A stretch of DNA of 64,000 nt from Rhizobium terrae (lineage in GTDB: Bacteria; Pseudomonadota; Alphaproteobacteria; Rhizobiales; Rhizobiaceae): positions 124,001 through 188,000 of the forward strand of contig NZ_QJKM01000002.1 in the NCBI RefSeq assembly GCF_003425685.1, read 5' to 3'. A program made the position numbers and the translations under genes. Of the stretch, positions 1-7,971 are shown piece after piece. The notes under the pieces are model-generated. The model saw only the letters and a list, made by a program, of their open reading frames with translations. It was not told where the DNA came from and made no database searches. How positions within the stretch are numbered: the stretch's first letter is position 1; each line of letters begins with the position of its first letter.

Positions 1-42
1 GTTGAATCCGTTCCGCAGGCGAGTTCCCAGATCGCGCGCTGA
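1..42 (+). CDS. possible C-terminal tail of an upstream gene
   Basis: Frame 1 is open from the window edge to a TGA at 40-42 and ends in ...SQIAR. In rhizobia cysH (PAPS/APS reductase) commonly precedes cysD, so this could be its last 13 residues. Nothing in so short a piece identifies it, and it could be chance. Confidence 0.2.
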   Translation, partial: VESVPQASSQIAR

Positions 43-81
43 ACTTTGTGTTTGTTTGAGACCGAATACCCGGAGACCGAA

Positions 82-1035
82 ATGCCCCTGTCAGTCCAGG
101 AAACGGAAGTGAAGAACCCGCCCGTTTCCCGCCCGCCGCTCGATCCGCATCTGAAGGCCCTGGAAAACGAAGCGATCCATATCTTCCGCGAAGTGGCGGC
201 GGAATTCGAAAAGCCGGTCATGCTCTATTCGATCGGCAAGGATTCGTCCGTCCTGCTGCATCTCGCCCGCAAGGCCTTTTATCCCGGCCGCGTCCCCTTC
301 CCGCTCCTGCACGTCGATACGACCTGGAAGTTCAAGGAGATGATCCGGTTCCGCGACGAGATCGCCGAAAAATACGATCTCGACCTCGTGGTCCATACTA
401 ATCCGCGCGGCAAGGCGGAGGGCATTACGCCCTTCACCCACGGCTCGGCACTTTATACCGACATCATGAAGACCGAGGCGCTGCGCCAGGCGCTCGACGC
501 CGGCGGCTACGACGCGGCCTTCGGCGGCGCCCGGCGCGACGAGGAAGCAAGCCGCGCCAAGGAACGCATCTATTCCTTTCGCACGCCAGACCACAAATGG
601 GACCCGCGCAACCAGCGCCCGGAGCTCTGGAATGTCTATAACGGCATGATCAAAAAGGGCGAGAGCGTGCGCGCCTTCCCGCTTTCCAACTGGACGGAAG
701 TCGATATCTGGCGTTACATCCAAGCTGAAGACATCCCGCTCGTACCGCTCTATTACGCCGCCGAACGGCCTTACGTGGAACGGGACGGCATGATGATCCT
801 CGCCGAGGACCCGCGACTGAAATTGCTGCCTGGCGAGACGATCCGGCGCGGCATGATCCGTTTCCGCACGCTCGGCTGCTTTCCGCTCACCGGCGCGATC
901 CGCTCCACCGCATCCAACCTCGAAGAGGTGATCGCCGAGCTCGAGATCGCCACCGTTTCCGAACGCCAGGGCCGTGCGATCGACCGCGACCAGTCCGGCT
1001 CGATGGAAAAGAAGAAGCGCGAAGGATATTTCTGA
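82..1035 (+). CDS. cysD: sulfate adenylyltransferase subunit 2 (CysD)
   Basis: Small subunit of ATP sulfurylase. With CysN it converts sulfate and ATP to adenosine 5'-phosphosulfate (APS) in the cytoplasm, the first step of sulfate assimilation. The 317-residue product is normal for CysD. It carries the PP-loop SIGKDSSV near residues 50-57, the FGGARRDEE motif in the middle, and the typical C-terminal ending [10 protein letters not shown] chose the ATG at 82 because a GGAG sits 7 bases upstream. The frame is open back to a TTG at 46, but the extra 12 residues look unlike family N-termini. It is followed by cysN after one base, so the two are certainly co-transcribed. A second, diverged copy lies at 27903-28802. 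Confidence 0.95.
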   Translation: MPLSVQETEVKNPPVSRPPLDPHLKALENEAIHIFREVAAEFEKPVMLYSIGKDSSVLLHLARKAFYPGRVPFPLLHVDTTWKFKEMIRFRDEIAEKYDLDLVVHTNPRGKAEGITPFTHGSALYTDIMKTEALRQALDAGGYDAAFGGARRDEEASRAKERIYSFRTPDHKWDPRNQRPELWNVYNGMIKKGESVRAFPLSNWTEVDIWRYIQAEDIPLVPLYYAAERPYVERDGMMILAEDPRLKLLPGETIRRGMIRFRTLGCFPLTGAIRSTASNLEEVIAELEIATVSERQGRAIDRDQSGSMEKKKREGYF

Positions 1036-1036
1036 G

Positions 1037-2536
1037 ATGACCGCAACAGCAACGTCGACCTCTGCGACCATCCTGCCTTTCGCCGAACCCGCCAAGGCGG
1101 CGCGCGATACGCGGCCGCTGCGCCTCATCACCTGCGGCTCCGTCGATGACGGAAAGTCCACCCTGATCGGTCGCCTGCTCTGGGACACCAAGGCGGTGAA
1201 GGAAGACCAGGCTGTGACGCTTGCCCGCGACTCGGGCCAGCAGAACGATCTCGGCCTGCCGGACTTCGCCCTTTTGCTCGACGGCCTGCAGGCCGAGCGC
1301 GAACAGGGCATCACGATCGACGTCGCCTACCGTTATTTCTCGACCGACCGGCGCTCATTCATCGTCGCTGATACGCCCGGCCACGAGCAATATACCCGCA
1401 ACATGGCGACCGGCGCCTCGACTGCCGATCTCGCCATCCTGCTGACCGACGCCCGCGCCGGACTTCTGGAACAGACCCGGCGGCATGCCACCATCGCCGC
1501 ATTGATGGGCATCCGCCAGTTCGTGCTGGCGGTGAACAAGTTCGACCTCGTCGGCTATGACAGGGCCGTCTTCGACAAGATTTCCCACGACTTCCGCGAA
1601 CTGGCGCTGTCGCTCGGCGTACGCCAGGTGACCGCCATCCCGATGTCGGCGCTGAAAGGCGAAAACGTCGTCTACGCAGCCGACACCGCCATGCCGTGGT
1701 ATGACGGCCCGACGCTGATCGAGGCACTGGAGCTTGCAACCGTGCGCTCGACTCAGGCCGGCGGATTCCGTCTGCCGGTGCAGCGCGTCGTGCGGCCGGG
1801 CGAAAGCTTTCGCGGCTATCAGGGCACGGTTGCCGGCGGCTCGGTAAAACCGGGTGACAGCGTCGTTATCCTGCCCTCCGGAACCGTGGCCAATGTCAAG
1901 CAGATCGTCACCTTCGATCTGGTTCGCAACGCGGCGGTGGCGGGCGATGCGATCACGCTCGTGCTCGACCGGCAGGTGGACGTGGCGCGCGGCGACATGA
2001 TCGTATCGCTCGACGGACAGCCGATGACCGGCCGTCATTTTGACGCGCAGGTCGTCTCATTGCAGCCGGGGGGCATCGAGCCCGGCAAGCGTTACTGGCT
2101 GAAAAGCAGCTCGCGCCGCCAGCGCGTATCGGTGGAACCGGTCTCACAACTGGAGCTTTCGACCGGCATATGGCAGCCGCACGCCTCGACGCTTCATATG
2201 AACGCGATCGGCAAGGTGCGGCTCGCCTTCGAGGAACAGGCGATCTTCGACCCCTACGACCAGAACCGCTCGACCGGCGCCTTCATCCTAATCGATCCCG
2301 ATACGTTGAACACGGTGGCCGGCGGCATGATCACCGCCAAACGCGGCGAAATAGGCGGCATCCACCAGAGCCAGGAGGGCGAAGGCCAGCGCGTCCTCCT
2401 CTCGTTGCCGGCCGATCTCGCCGAACAGATCATGGCGAGCGAATTGTTCGCGGCCCGCCGCGACGAGACGGAAATCAAGCGCATGACGGCCAGGCAGGCG
2501 GCGGAAGTCTTCCGGGATGCCGCCTGCGATATCTGA
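1037..2536 (+). CDS. cysN: sulfate adenylyltransferase subunit 1 (CysN), GTPase subunit without APS kinase
   Basis: Large GTP-hydrolysing subunit of ATP sulfurylase, which drives APS formation by CysD. An EF-Tu-like GTPase domain is visible: Walker [10 protein letters not shown] at about residues 34-42, DTPGHEQY near 115 and NKFD near 170, followed by beta-barrel domains. The protein is 499 residues and stops where the GTPase part ends. No C-terminal APS kinase P-loop is present, in contrast to the 637-residue homologue at 25989-27902. The ATG at 1037 follows the cysD stop codon by one base. An in-frame upstream start at 974 would overlap cysD by 62 bases and is rejected. The APS made here most likely feeds APS reductase for cysteine synthesis rather than sulfation; that last point is inference. 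Confidence 0.95.
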   Translation: MTATATSTSATILPFAEPAKAARDTRPLRLITCGSVDDGKSTLIGRLLWDTKAVKEDQAVTLARDSGQQNDLGLPDFALLLDGLQAEREQGITIDVAYRYFSTDRRSFIVADTPGHEQYTRNMATGASTADLAILLTDARAGLLEQTRRHATIAALMGIRQFVLAVNKFDLVGYDRAVFDKISHDFRELALSLGVRQVTAIPMSALKGENVVYAADTAMPWYDGPTLIEALELATVRSTQAGGFRLPVQRVVRPGESFRGYQGTVAGGSVKPGDSVVILPSGTVANVKQIVTFDLVRNAAVAGDAITLVLDRQVDVARGDMIVSLDGQPMTGRHFDAQVVSLQPGGIEPGKRYWLKSSSRRQRVSVEPVSQLELSTGIWQPHASTLHMNAIGKVRLAFEEQAIFDPYDQNRSTGAFILIDPDTLNTVAGGMITAKRGEIGGIHQSQEGEGQRVLLSLPADLAEQIMASELFAARRDETEIKRMTARQAAEVFRDAACDI

Positions 2537-2618
2537 GACATCTTCCAGGACCGATAACAGGAAGGGTCGTCAGGCCCTTTCCGCTTGACCTGTTCAGGAG
2601 CTGTCCCCTTTTCCGCCG

Positions 2619-3635
2619 TCAATCGAAACCGGCTATCGTACCATCCATGAAACGCCAGTTCCTGCCATCGGATGAAGCAAGACCGCGATGTTTCGGATCG
2701 TCGGTGACATAGATGGTCGCACCCGCTCCGACAGCCGCGGCAGGTGGAAGCGCGCGAATCGGGGAACTCGGAAACTTGATGGGCTTGGCTGACGCCACTA
2801 TCTGGCTTGAGATTGTAAACAGCGTAACCGGCGTCGCCTCTTGGAAATTGATGGCACCGTCGTTGAACACGATGCCCATGCCGCCGGCAGCCGTCGTGGT
2901 ATCGAAGCGGATGCGTGAACCCCTTATACCTGTATCCGACCACTGCTGGATGGCGTGCTGACGGAAAAGGTTAATCGCATCCGCCTGCCCGTTCTTGACG
3001 ACTACGGCGTTGTAACCGACGTTGATGCCCTTGTCGGCGTCAGCGCCGTTTGCCTGAAGATTGAGATATGCCGTGATTGTTCGGGATCCACGAACGTCCG
3101 GGCGGCCCGAACTCAAGGTCAACGCGGAGACCTGCCCGGCAGCGTAGATATTGACCGGATCGTTGGGTACGAGGGGTTTCTGGCTGATCGGATTGATCTC
3201 GCGGCCCGAGCCGCCGCCGGCACCGTTGGCGACCCGGATCTCGTCATACCCGGCCCAGGCGCTTTTATCGCTGTCGTGGATAACAAAATTCCCGCTGCCA
3301 TAAGTGCCGCTGTCTCCTGCCGTCGGGTTGTCCGAGGAGCGGGAGCCGAAGATCGCCCCCGCCCGACCTATCGGACTTATGGAGTTGAACCAGCCGTTGT
3401 TCTCCGACCCAGGAATTACTTTTTCTATACGAGCATCATTTGCACCGATGCGGACCCGCTGCGTTGCGTAAGGCGACGTCCTGGTATCGGCGGAGAACCG
3501 CACCGTCTCCTCGGCCTCAGGTTGGCCACGCGGGGCCATATCCGACCCGGCGGGAAACGTCGTAATCACCAATGCCGCGACAAACGCGGTCAAGCTCAGT
3601 GGTAAACTGCGGCGGAAACTGAGGATTGGGGTCAT
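2619..3635 (-). CDS. secreted protein of unknown function with phage-tail-like C-terminus
   Basis: The 338-residue product starts at an ATG (3635) with an AGGAG-type ribosome site just upstream. It opens with a signal-peptide-like stretch (MTPILSFRRSLPLSLTAFVA then small residues), so export is likely. The body is glycine-, serine- and asparagine-rich, with blocks such as GINVGYNAVVVKNGQ in the middle and GATIYVTDDP...SDGRNWR at the end. The last block resembles the TDGxxWR-type ending of phage tail or tail-fibre proteins. I do not recognise a catalytic motif. It stands alone, convergent with cysN, with about 440 bases of apparently non-coding sequence upstream. The frame is open further upstream to 3896, but that part lacks a signal peptide and looks non-coding. 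Confidence 0.6.
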   Translation of the reverse strand: MTPILSFRRSLPLSLTAFVAALVITTFPAGSDMAPRGQPEAEETVRFSADTRTSPYATQRVRIGANDARIEKVIPGSENNGWFNSISPIGRAGAIFGSRSSDNPTAGDSGTYGSGNFVIHDSDKSAWAGYDEIRVANGAGGGSGREINPISQKPLVPNDPVNIYAAGQVSALTLSSGRPDVRGSRTITAYLNLQANGADADKGINVGYNAVVVKNGQADAINLFRQHAIQQWSDTGIRGSRIRFDTTTAAGGMGIVFNDGAINFQEATPVTLFTISSQIVASAKPIKFPSSPIRALPPAAAVGAGATIYVTDDPKHRGLASSDGRNWRFMDGTIAGFD

Positions 3636-4074
3636 GTCTGCTCCTGACGTGTAGACGGAAACTGCACGTATCCTCTCACAGAACTCCGGCTTCGGCACGC
3701 TCTTCAGACGGGCGTTTCCGGCCAATCTTCTTGAAGGGTAAGGGGCGCCGAATGATTTGACGGGATCGCCCCGGCTGCCTGCGATTTCCCATTCGAACGA
3801 TTTGCCGGAAGGTTCTCCGGGAGGATGGTGATCCCATCCCTGTATTTTCCATCGATCCGCCTTTAACGAGTGGACCGCATGGTTTTGGGAGGGCACCTAA
3901 AGCTTGGCGCTATGAGCGCTGAGCCGAAGCATCGGCCTCAGCAACAGTCAACTCTCGTACGATGAAGCTCGGCAAGCGAGATCGCGATGATCTGAACACG
4001 CCATATCCGCGGCAGCCAATCCGCGAGGATTTGGGAATATTCGGTTTTAATTCGGAGAAATAGAGATTTACGAC
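3636..4074. other. intergenic region, no gene seen
   Basis: The 439 bases lie between the secreted-protein start and the tRNA-Pro 3' end. The minus frame of the secreted protein stays open as far as 3896, but without a good start or recognisable protein. The part next to 3635 should hold that gene's promoter. No repeat or RNA gene was recognised. Confidence 0.5.
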
Positions 4075-4151
4075 TGGTCGGAGTGGAGTGATTCGAACAC
4101 TCGACCCCCACGTCCCGAACGTGGTGCGCTACCAGACTGCGCTACACTCCG
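4075..4151 (-). tRNA. tRNA-Pro (anticodon CGG)
   Basis: Read on the minus strand it folds as a standard cloverleaf. The acceptor stem is CGGAGTG/CACTCCG, the D-arm contains AGTCTGGTAGC, the anticodon stem CCACG/CGTGG encloses TTCGGGA with anticodon CGG, and the T-arm contains GTTCGAATC. The discriminator is A and a CCA end is encoded (complement of 4075-4077). The total length is 77 bases. CGG decodes the proline codon CCG, which is frequent in this high-GC genome. Confidence 0.96.
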
Positions 4152-4178
4152 TGACCAGCGGCGCCTCTATAGACCAGC

Positions 4179-4212
4179 ATTTTTCATTCCACAAGCGCTT
4201 GGCATGAAAAAT
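4179..4212. repeat. nested inverted repeat upstream of tRNA-Pro
   Basis: The 9-base arms ATTTTTCAT (4179-4187) and ATGAAAAAT (4204-4212) are perfect complements. Between them lies a second perfect palindrome, CAAGCGCTTG (4192-4201). The element sits 28 bases upstream of the tRNA-Pro gene, which reads leftward, and about 195 bases upstream of the lipoprotein that reads rightward. It could be an operator or simply part of the tRNA promoter region. No regulator is assigned. Confidence 0.45.
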
Positions 4213-4406
4213 TTGCGACAAGCGACAATCGTTGTGTATGCGGTTTCGCAAGCTTGGAAACAAAGGCGTTGCAAAAAAGCGGCGCAGAGAGATTTTGACG
4301 TTTTCCACACCATGACGGCTCGCGGAGCCGACGAAAAATCTGCTACCTGCCGTCATCGGGGCCGCAGATTCCACGGCCCTCAGAGGATATAAGGATATTT
4401 GAAATC

Positions 4407-4766
4407 ATGAGCCGCCGCGTCGCCGCATCGACAACCCTTCTCGCTCTCGCCCTTTCCGCCTGCACGACGGCGGGCGGCGTTGGCAGCAATCCGATCGAGG
4501 CACGCTGGGTGGGCCGTTCCGCGGGAGAGTTCTTCGCGAAATACAGCCCACCGATCAGCGACAGCGGCGAAGGTTCGTCCACGATCTATAACTGGCGCGG
4601 CGGATATAACCGAATCAAACAACAGAACGGCCGCACCGCAAGCGTCAGCTGCTCGGCAAAGATCACGGTTTCCGACAATTACATCATCCGCGATATTGCC
4701 ATTGTTTCCGACCGTCCGGGGGCAAATGGGCCGAGCTATTGTGCGGAACTGCTCGCTGCCAACTAA
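4407..4766 (+). CDS. small lipoprotein of unknown function
   Basis: The 119-residue product has a lipoprotein signal: MSRRV, a hydrophobic stretch, then the lipobox LSAC with the lipidated cysteine at about residue 19. It is therefore expected to be anchored in an envelope membrane. The mature part has two more cysteines (in VSCSAK and SYCAELL) that could form a disulfide, and an aromatic central block (IYNWRGGYNRI). I do not recognise a named family. The gene appears to be a single unit; the upstream 255 bases carry an inverted repeat and tRNA-Pro on the other strand. Confidence 0.75.
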   Translation: MSRRVAASTTLLALALSACTTAGGVGSNPIEARWVGRSAGEFFAKYSPPISDSGEGSSTIYNWRGGYNRIKQQNGRTASVSCSAKITVSDNYIIRDIAIVSDRPGANGPSYCAELLAAN

Positions 4767-5219
4767 CGTCCCTTCACGCCTCAACGGAGAGGGATCGGAC
4801 GCAGGACAGCATGCCCGCCCCAGTGATCTGAAAGCGGGAGACGCCGGAGAGCATGCTTCGATATCTCATTTGATTTTCCCTTCGCCGCTCCTTATCTGGC
4901 CTCGTCGTATCGAGGCATTCAGGCATTGACGCATTGAGGATCTTCGCGGCCAAAGCGAGAGAGCTCGCAGATATACGAAAGATCCTCGGAAACCGAAGCC
5001 AGGCAACGCCGCCCTCGGCGGGCCGGTGGGTTGAGCCATTATGCCGCTGACGACATATGGGAAAAAACGTGAGCCGCAGCGGGCAACAGTATATGCTATG
5101 CATATCCCGGAGGGGAAATCGCCTCCCATTTAACATGGCGGTAAGATAGAGTATCTGCTGCCGATGACCTCGTTTGCGAGTGCCATATTTGTGCCGCAGC
5201 CCTGATATTTAGGTGTGAA
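4767..5219. other. intergenic leader before the polysaccharide export genes
   Basis: The 453 bases contain no convincing gene. Two small structures are visible. One is three tandem 8-base units starting GCATT (GCATTCAG GCATTGAC GCATTGAG, 4915-4938). The other is a short palindrome, ATATGC-TAT-GCATAT (5091-5105), about 115 bases before the kpsM-like start, which is a plausible operator position. The last 100 bases become AT-richer, as expected for the promoter of the plus-strand operon. Confidence 0.4.
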
Positions 5220-6026
5220 ATGCGAAACGCGCCTGGTAAAATAAACGGATTTGACTGGGATGTGCTCGATGCGCGCGTCGACGTTATAGGGGCTCTCATA
5301 CTCAGAGACATGCGAACCCGCTTCGGGCGCTCGCATCTGGGCTATCTGCTCGCGGTTGCCTGGCCGCTGACGCATCTTATCACCATCACAACGATCATGA
5401 GCATCGCAAATAGGGTGGTGCCCATCGGCACGGAACCAGCCGTATTTATATCCAGCGGCGTATTGCCGTATATCCTTTGCCTCTATCCTGCCCGCACGAT
5501 GGGGTTGTCCATCGAGACCAATCGCCTGCTGTTTCTGTTCCCGGCCGTTACGCCTATCAACGTGATCATCGCACGCGGCATCATCGAGTTCCTGACCGCT
5601 GCCCTAGTGGTTATACTCTTTTTTATCGGCGCCAGCATATTAGGTGTAAACGTCTTACCGGCAAACTATTCCACATGGCTTGTCTCAGTATTGTCAACTA
5701 TATATTTTTCAATTTCAATGGGACTCATCAATACCGTCATCGGCTCCATTTTCAAATTCTGGCACGTCTTCTTTCTCGTTATAATGTTTGGAATGTATTC
5801 TTCGTCCGGCGCGTTCGTCCTGCCGAGCAACCTTCCACAAAGCACGCAAAACGCCATGTGGTACAATCCGCTATTCCATTGCGTCGAATGGATAAGATCG
5901 TCCTACTTCGAAGGATATGGCGACGGCAATCTGTCGCAATTTTATCTTCTTTCTTTTGCCACATGCCTGCTATTTCTGGGCCTGCTCGGTGAGCGCTTCA
6001 TTCGGGGCAAGTTGCTATTCCAATGA
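5220..6026 (+). CDS. kpsM: capsular polysaccharide ABC transporter permease (KpsM/RkpT type)
   Basis: ABC-2 family inner-membrane permease that, with the ATPase at 6023, is expected to export a finished lipid-linked polysaccharide across the inner membrane. The 268 residues start with a cytoplasmic helix carrying LILRDMRTRFGRSHLGYL, typical of the KpsM/Wzm N-terminus. About six hydrophobic segments follow, the last ending LFLGLLGERFIRGKLLFQ. The length fits KpsM. The stop overlaps the next start by four bases (ATGA), so translation is coupled. It is first in a long plus-strand block. The KpsM reading is preferred over Wzm because its partner ATPase is short and KpsE-like proteins follow. Confidence 0.88.
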   Translation: MRNAPGKINGFDWDVLDARVDVIGALILRDMRTRFGRSHLGYLLAVAWPLTHLITITTIMSIANRVVPIGTEPAVFISSGVLPYILCLYPARTMGLSIETNRLLFLFPAVTPINVIIARGIIEFLTAALVVILFFIGASILGVNVLPANYSTWLVSVLSTIYFSISMGLINTVIGSIFKFWHVFFLVIMFGMYSSSGAFVLPSNLPQSTQNAMWYNPLFHCVEWIRSSYFEGYGDGNLSQFYLLSFATCLLFLGLLGERFIRGKLLFQ

Positions 6027-6676
6027 TAGAATTGTCAAACGTTCTGAAATTCTACAAAACCAAAGGCACCATTAAGGTCGTGCTAGATGGGGTGTCCGTG
6101 AACTTCAGGGCGGGATCATCCTATGCGATCCTCGGGATCAACGGCGCCGGCAAATCCACCACCATACGCGTCATTGCCGGAACGGAGCTGCCGAATGCGG
6201 GAAGGGTCAAGCGAACCGCAAGAGTATCCTGGCCTCTCGGCTTTGCAGGGGGACTGCACCCCGAGATGACCGGACGGGAAAATGTTCATTTCGTCGCACG
6301 AATCTATCGGCAGAACCCGCGGAAGGTTATGGAGTTCGTAGAAGATTTTGCGGAAATCGGCGCATATATCGACGAACCTTACAAAACCTATTCATCGGGC
6401 ATGGCTCAGCGCCTGGCCTTCGGCTTGTCTATGGCCATCGATTTTGAATGTTATCTGATCGACGAAGTCATGGCTGTCGGCGACAACCGCTTCCAGGATC
6501 GATGCGCCGAGGAGTTCTCAAAGCGTCGTGCACATTCAGACATTATCATGGTATCACATAACATGGACATGGTTCGCCAGTATTGCGGACGGGCTCTTGT
6601 CTTGGCTCACGGCCTTTTCCACGAGTTTTCCAACGTGGACGATGCAATCGAGCTTTATCGCAAATTGAATCGATAG
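6023..6676 (+). CDS. kpsT: capsular polysaccharide ABC transporter ATP-binding protein (KpsT/RkpS type)
   Basis: ATPase that powers the permease encoded just upstream. Visible motifs are Walker A GINGAGKST (residues 38-46), an ABC signature SSGMAQR (124-130), Walker B CYLIDEVM (143-150) and the H-loop in MVSHNMDMV near residue 178. At 217 residues it matches KpsT and lacks the C-terminal carbohydrate-binding domain of longer Wzt proteins. This argues for KPS-type export rather than O-antigen recognition by Wzt. It overlaps the permease gene by four bases and is followed after 10 bases by a KpsE-like gene. Confidence 0.9.
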   Translation: MIELSNVLKFYKTKGTIKVVLDGVSVNFRAGSSYAILGINGAGKSTTIRVIAGTELPNAGRVKRTARVSWPLGFAGGLHPEMTGRENVHFVARIYRQNPRKVMEFVEDFAEIGAYIDEPYKTYSSGMAQRLAFGLSMAIDFECYLIDEVMAVGDNRFQDRCAEEFSKRRAHSDIIMVSHNMDMVRQYCGRALVLAHGLFHEFSNVDDAIELYRKLNR

Positions 6677-6686
6677 CAGGACAATC

Positions 6687-7964
6687 TTGGAAACGTTAAC
6701 CACCCCCAGACGTGCGATCGCGAAGGACCCGGCCTTGGCACGCTCCTCGGCGGAGCTCGTTGCCATCGAGCTGAAGAAGGTCGCCCGGAAAGCACGTACA
6801 CCGAGGCCGATGACGACCGGCGGCGGCGGTTTTCAGCAAAGGCGCAACGATCGTCGCTTCAGGCATCTTCTGATTGTCAGCACCATCCTCCTTTGGATCA
6901 TTCCGTCGATCGCGGGGGGGATATATTACGGCTGGATTGCCGCCGACCAATTCATAACGGAAGCAAGGTTTACCATCAGATCGGGAGAAACGAGCGCAGG
7001 GCTTGGAAACCTTGGCAGCCTCTCCGCCTTCATCGATAGTGGCCAGGCTCGCGACGGCCTGATCGTGGCGGACTATGTCACGAGCCGTCCGATGGTTGAG
7101 GAGTTGTTGAAGACCCATGACCTAAGGGCAATGTTCAGGCCCGCGACGCCGGATCTGATCGCCCGCCTCGGTGACAGCCTTCCCATCGAGGATCTGGTCA
7201 AATACTGGAAGCGCCAGGTCGATGTAAACGTTGACCGCAATTCCGGCCTTCTTTCGTTGAAGATCAGGGCATTCACGCCGCAGGACAGCCTGGCGCTCAC
7301 GAGCTCAGTCGTTTCGATTTCCGAACGAATGGTCAATGAGCTTACCCGCAGAAACGAGATCGATGCGGTCAATGAAACCAAGCTCGAACTCGGGCGGGCC
7401 AAAAGCTCCCTTGACGCTTCCGTCAACGAAATGCGGGAGGAGCGCGACCGCGCAGGAATCCTGGACGTGGATGCCGCCGAGAAAGGCTTCAACGCCATCA
7501 TAACTTCGCTGCGCCTCGATCTTTCAAGAAAGGAGCAGAGGCTTGCAACGCTTTCCGCGATGAATGCGGGGCAATCACCCGAAGTCGGTGTCCTCAACAA
7601 GGAGATCGACATTCTCAAGGGTCAGATCTCGGACTACGAGAACAAGATCGCGGGCCAGACTGCAGGCAATCCGGGCCACGGCCCAAATCTCGCCGCGCAG
7701 GCGGTGGGCTTGAGGCAGGCGGAAATCCATGTCGAAGTAGCCCGCAAGGAATATCAGAAAGCCTTTGCCGAGTATGAACTGGCACGTATCACTGCCGAGC
7801 GTCAGCGTTCATATCTGTTAACCTATGTCGAGCCGCACCTTGCGGAAGACTCGCTTTATCCGCAAAGGGGCATGATGTCCGGCGCGATTTTCATCGGCTC
7901 GTTTTTTGTCTGGGCCCTGTTCGCCGGCTTGGCTTTTGTCGTCCGAGACAACATGGCGAAATGA
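6687..7964 (+). CDS. KpsE/RkpR-like capsule export inner-membrane protein, copy 1
   Basis: A polysaccharide co-polymerase-type protein of 425 residues. A cytoplasmic N-terminus is followed by a transmembrane segment around residues 58-80 (LLIVSTILLWIIPSIAGGIY). A large periplasmic region with coiled-coil-like stretches (roughly 220-360) leads to a second transmembrane segment near the C-terminus (FIGSFFVWALFAGLAFVV). KpsE proteins link the inner-membrane exporter to the outer-membrane channel. The start is TTG at 6687 with an AGCAGG site six bases upstream; the next ATG in frame (6810) would cut the conserved cytoplasmic part. A second gene of the same type lies at 9100-10287. Confidence 0.82.
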   Translation: METLTTPRRAIAKDPALARSSAELVAIELKKVARKARTPRPMTTGGGGFQQRRNDRRFRHLLIVSTILLWIIPSIAGGIYYGWIAADQFITEARFTIRSGETSAGLGNLGSLSAFIDSGQARDGLIVADYVTSRPMVEELLKTHDLRAMFRPATPDLIARLGDSLPIEDLVKYWKRQVDVNVDRNSGLLSLKIRAFTPQDSLALTSSVVSISERMVNELTRRNEIDAVNETKLELGRAKSSLDASVNEMREERDRAGILDVDAAEKGFNAIITSLRLDLSRKEQRLATLSAMNAGQSPEVGVLNKEIDILKGQISDYENKIAGQTAGNPGHGPNLAAQAVGLRQAEIHVEVARKEYQKAFAEYELARITAERQRSYLLTYVEPHLAEDSLYPQRGMMSGAIFIGSFFVWALFAGLAFVVRDNMAK

Positions 7965-7971
7965 GCGATAC

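Noticed and set aside
2558..2583. Hairpin after cysN (GGAAGGG...CCCTTTCC) as a terminator
   Set aside because: The stem has a bulge, and no T-run follows; too weak to list.
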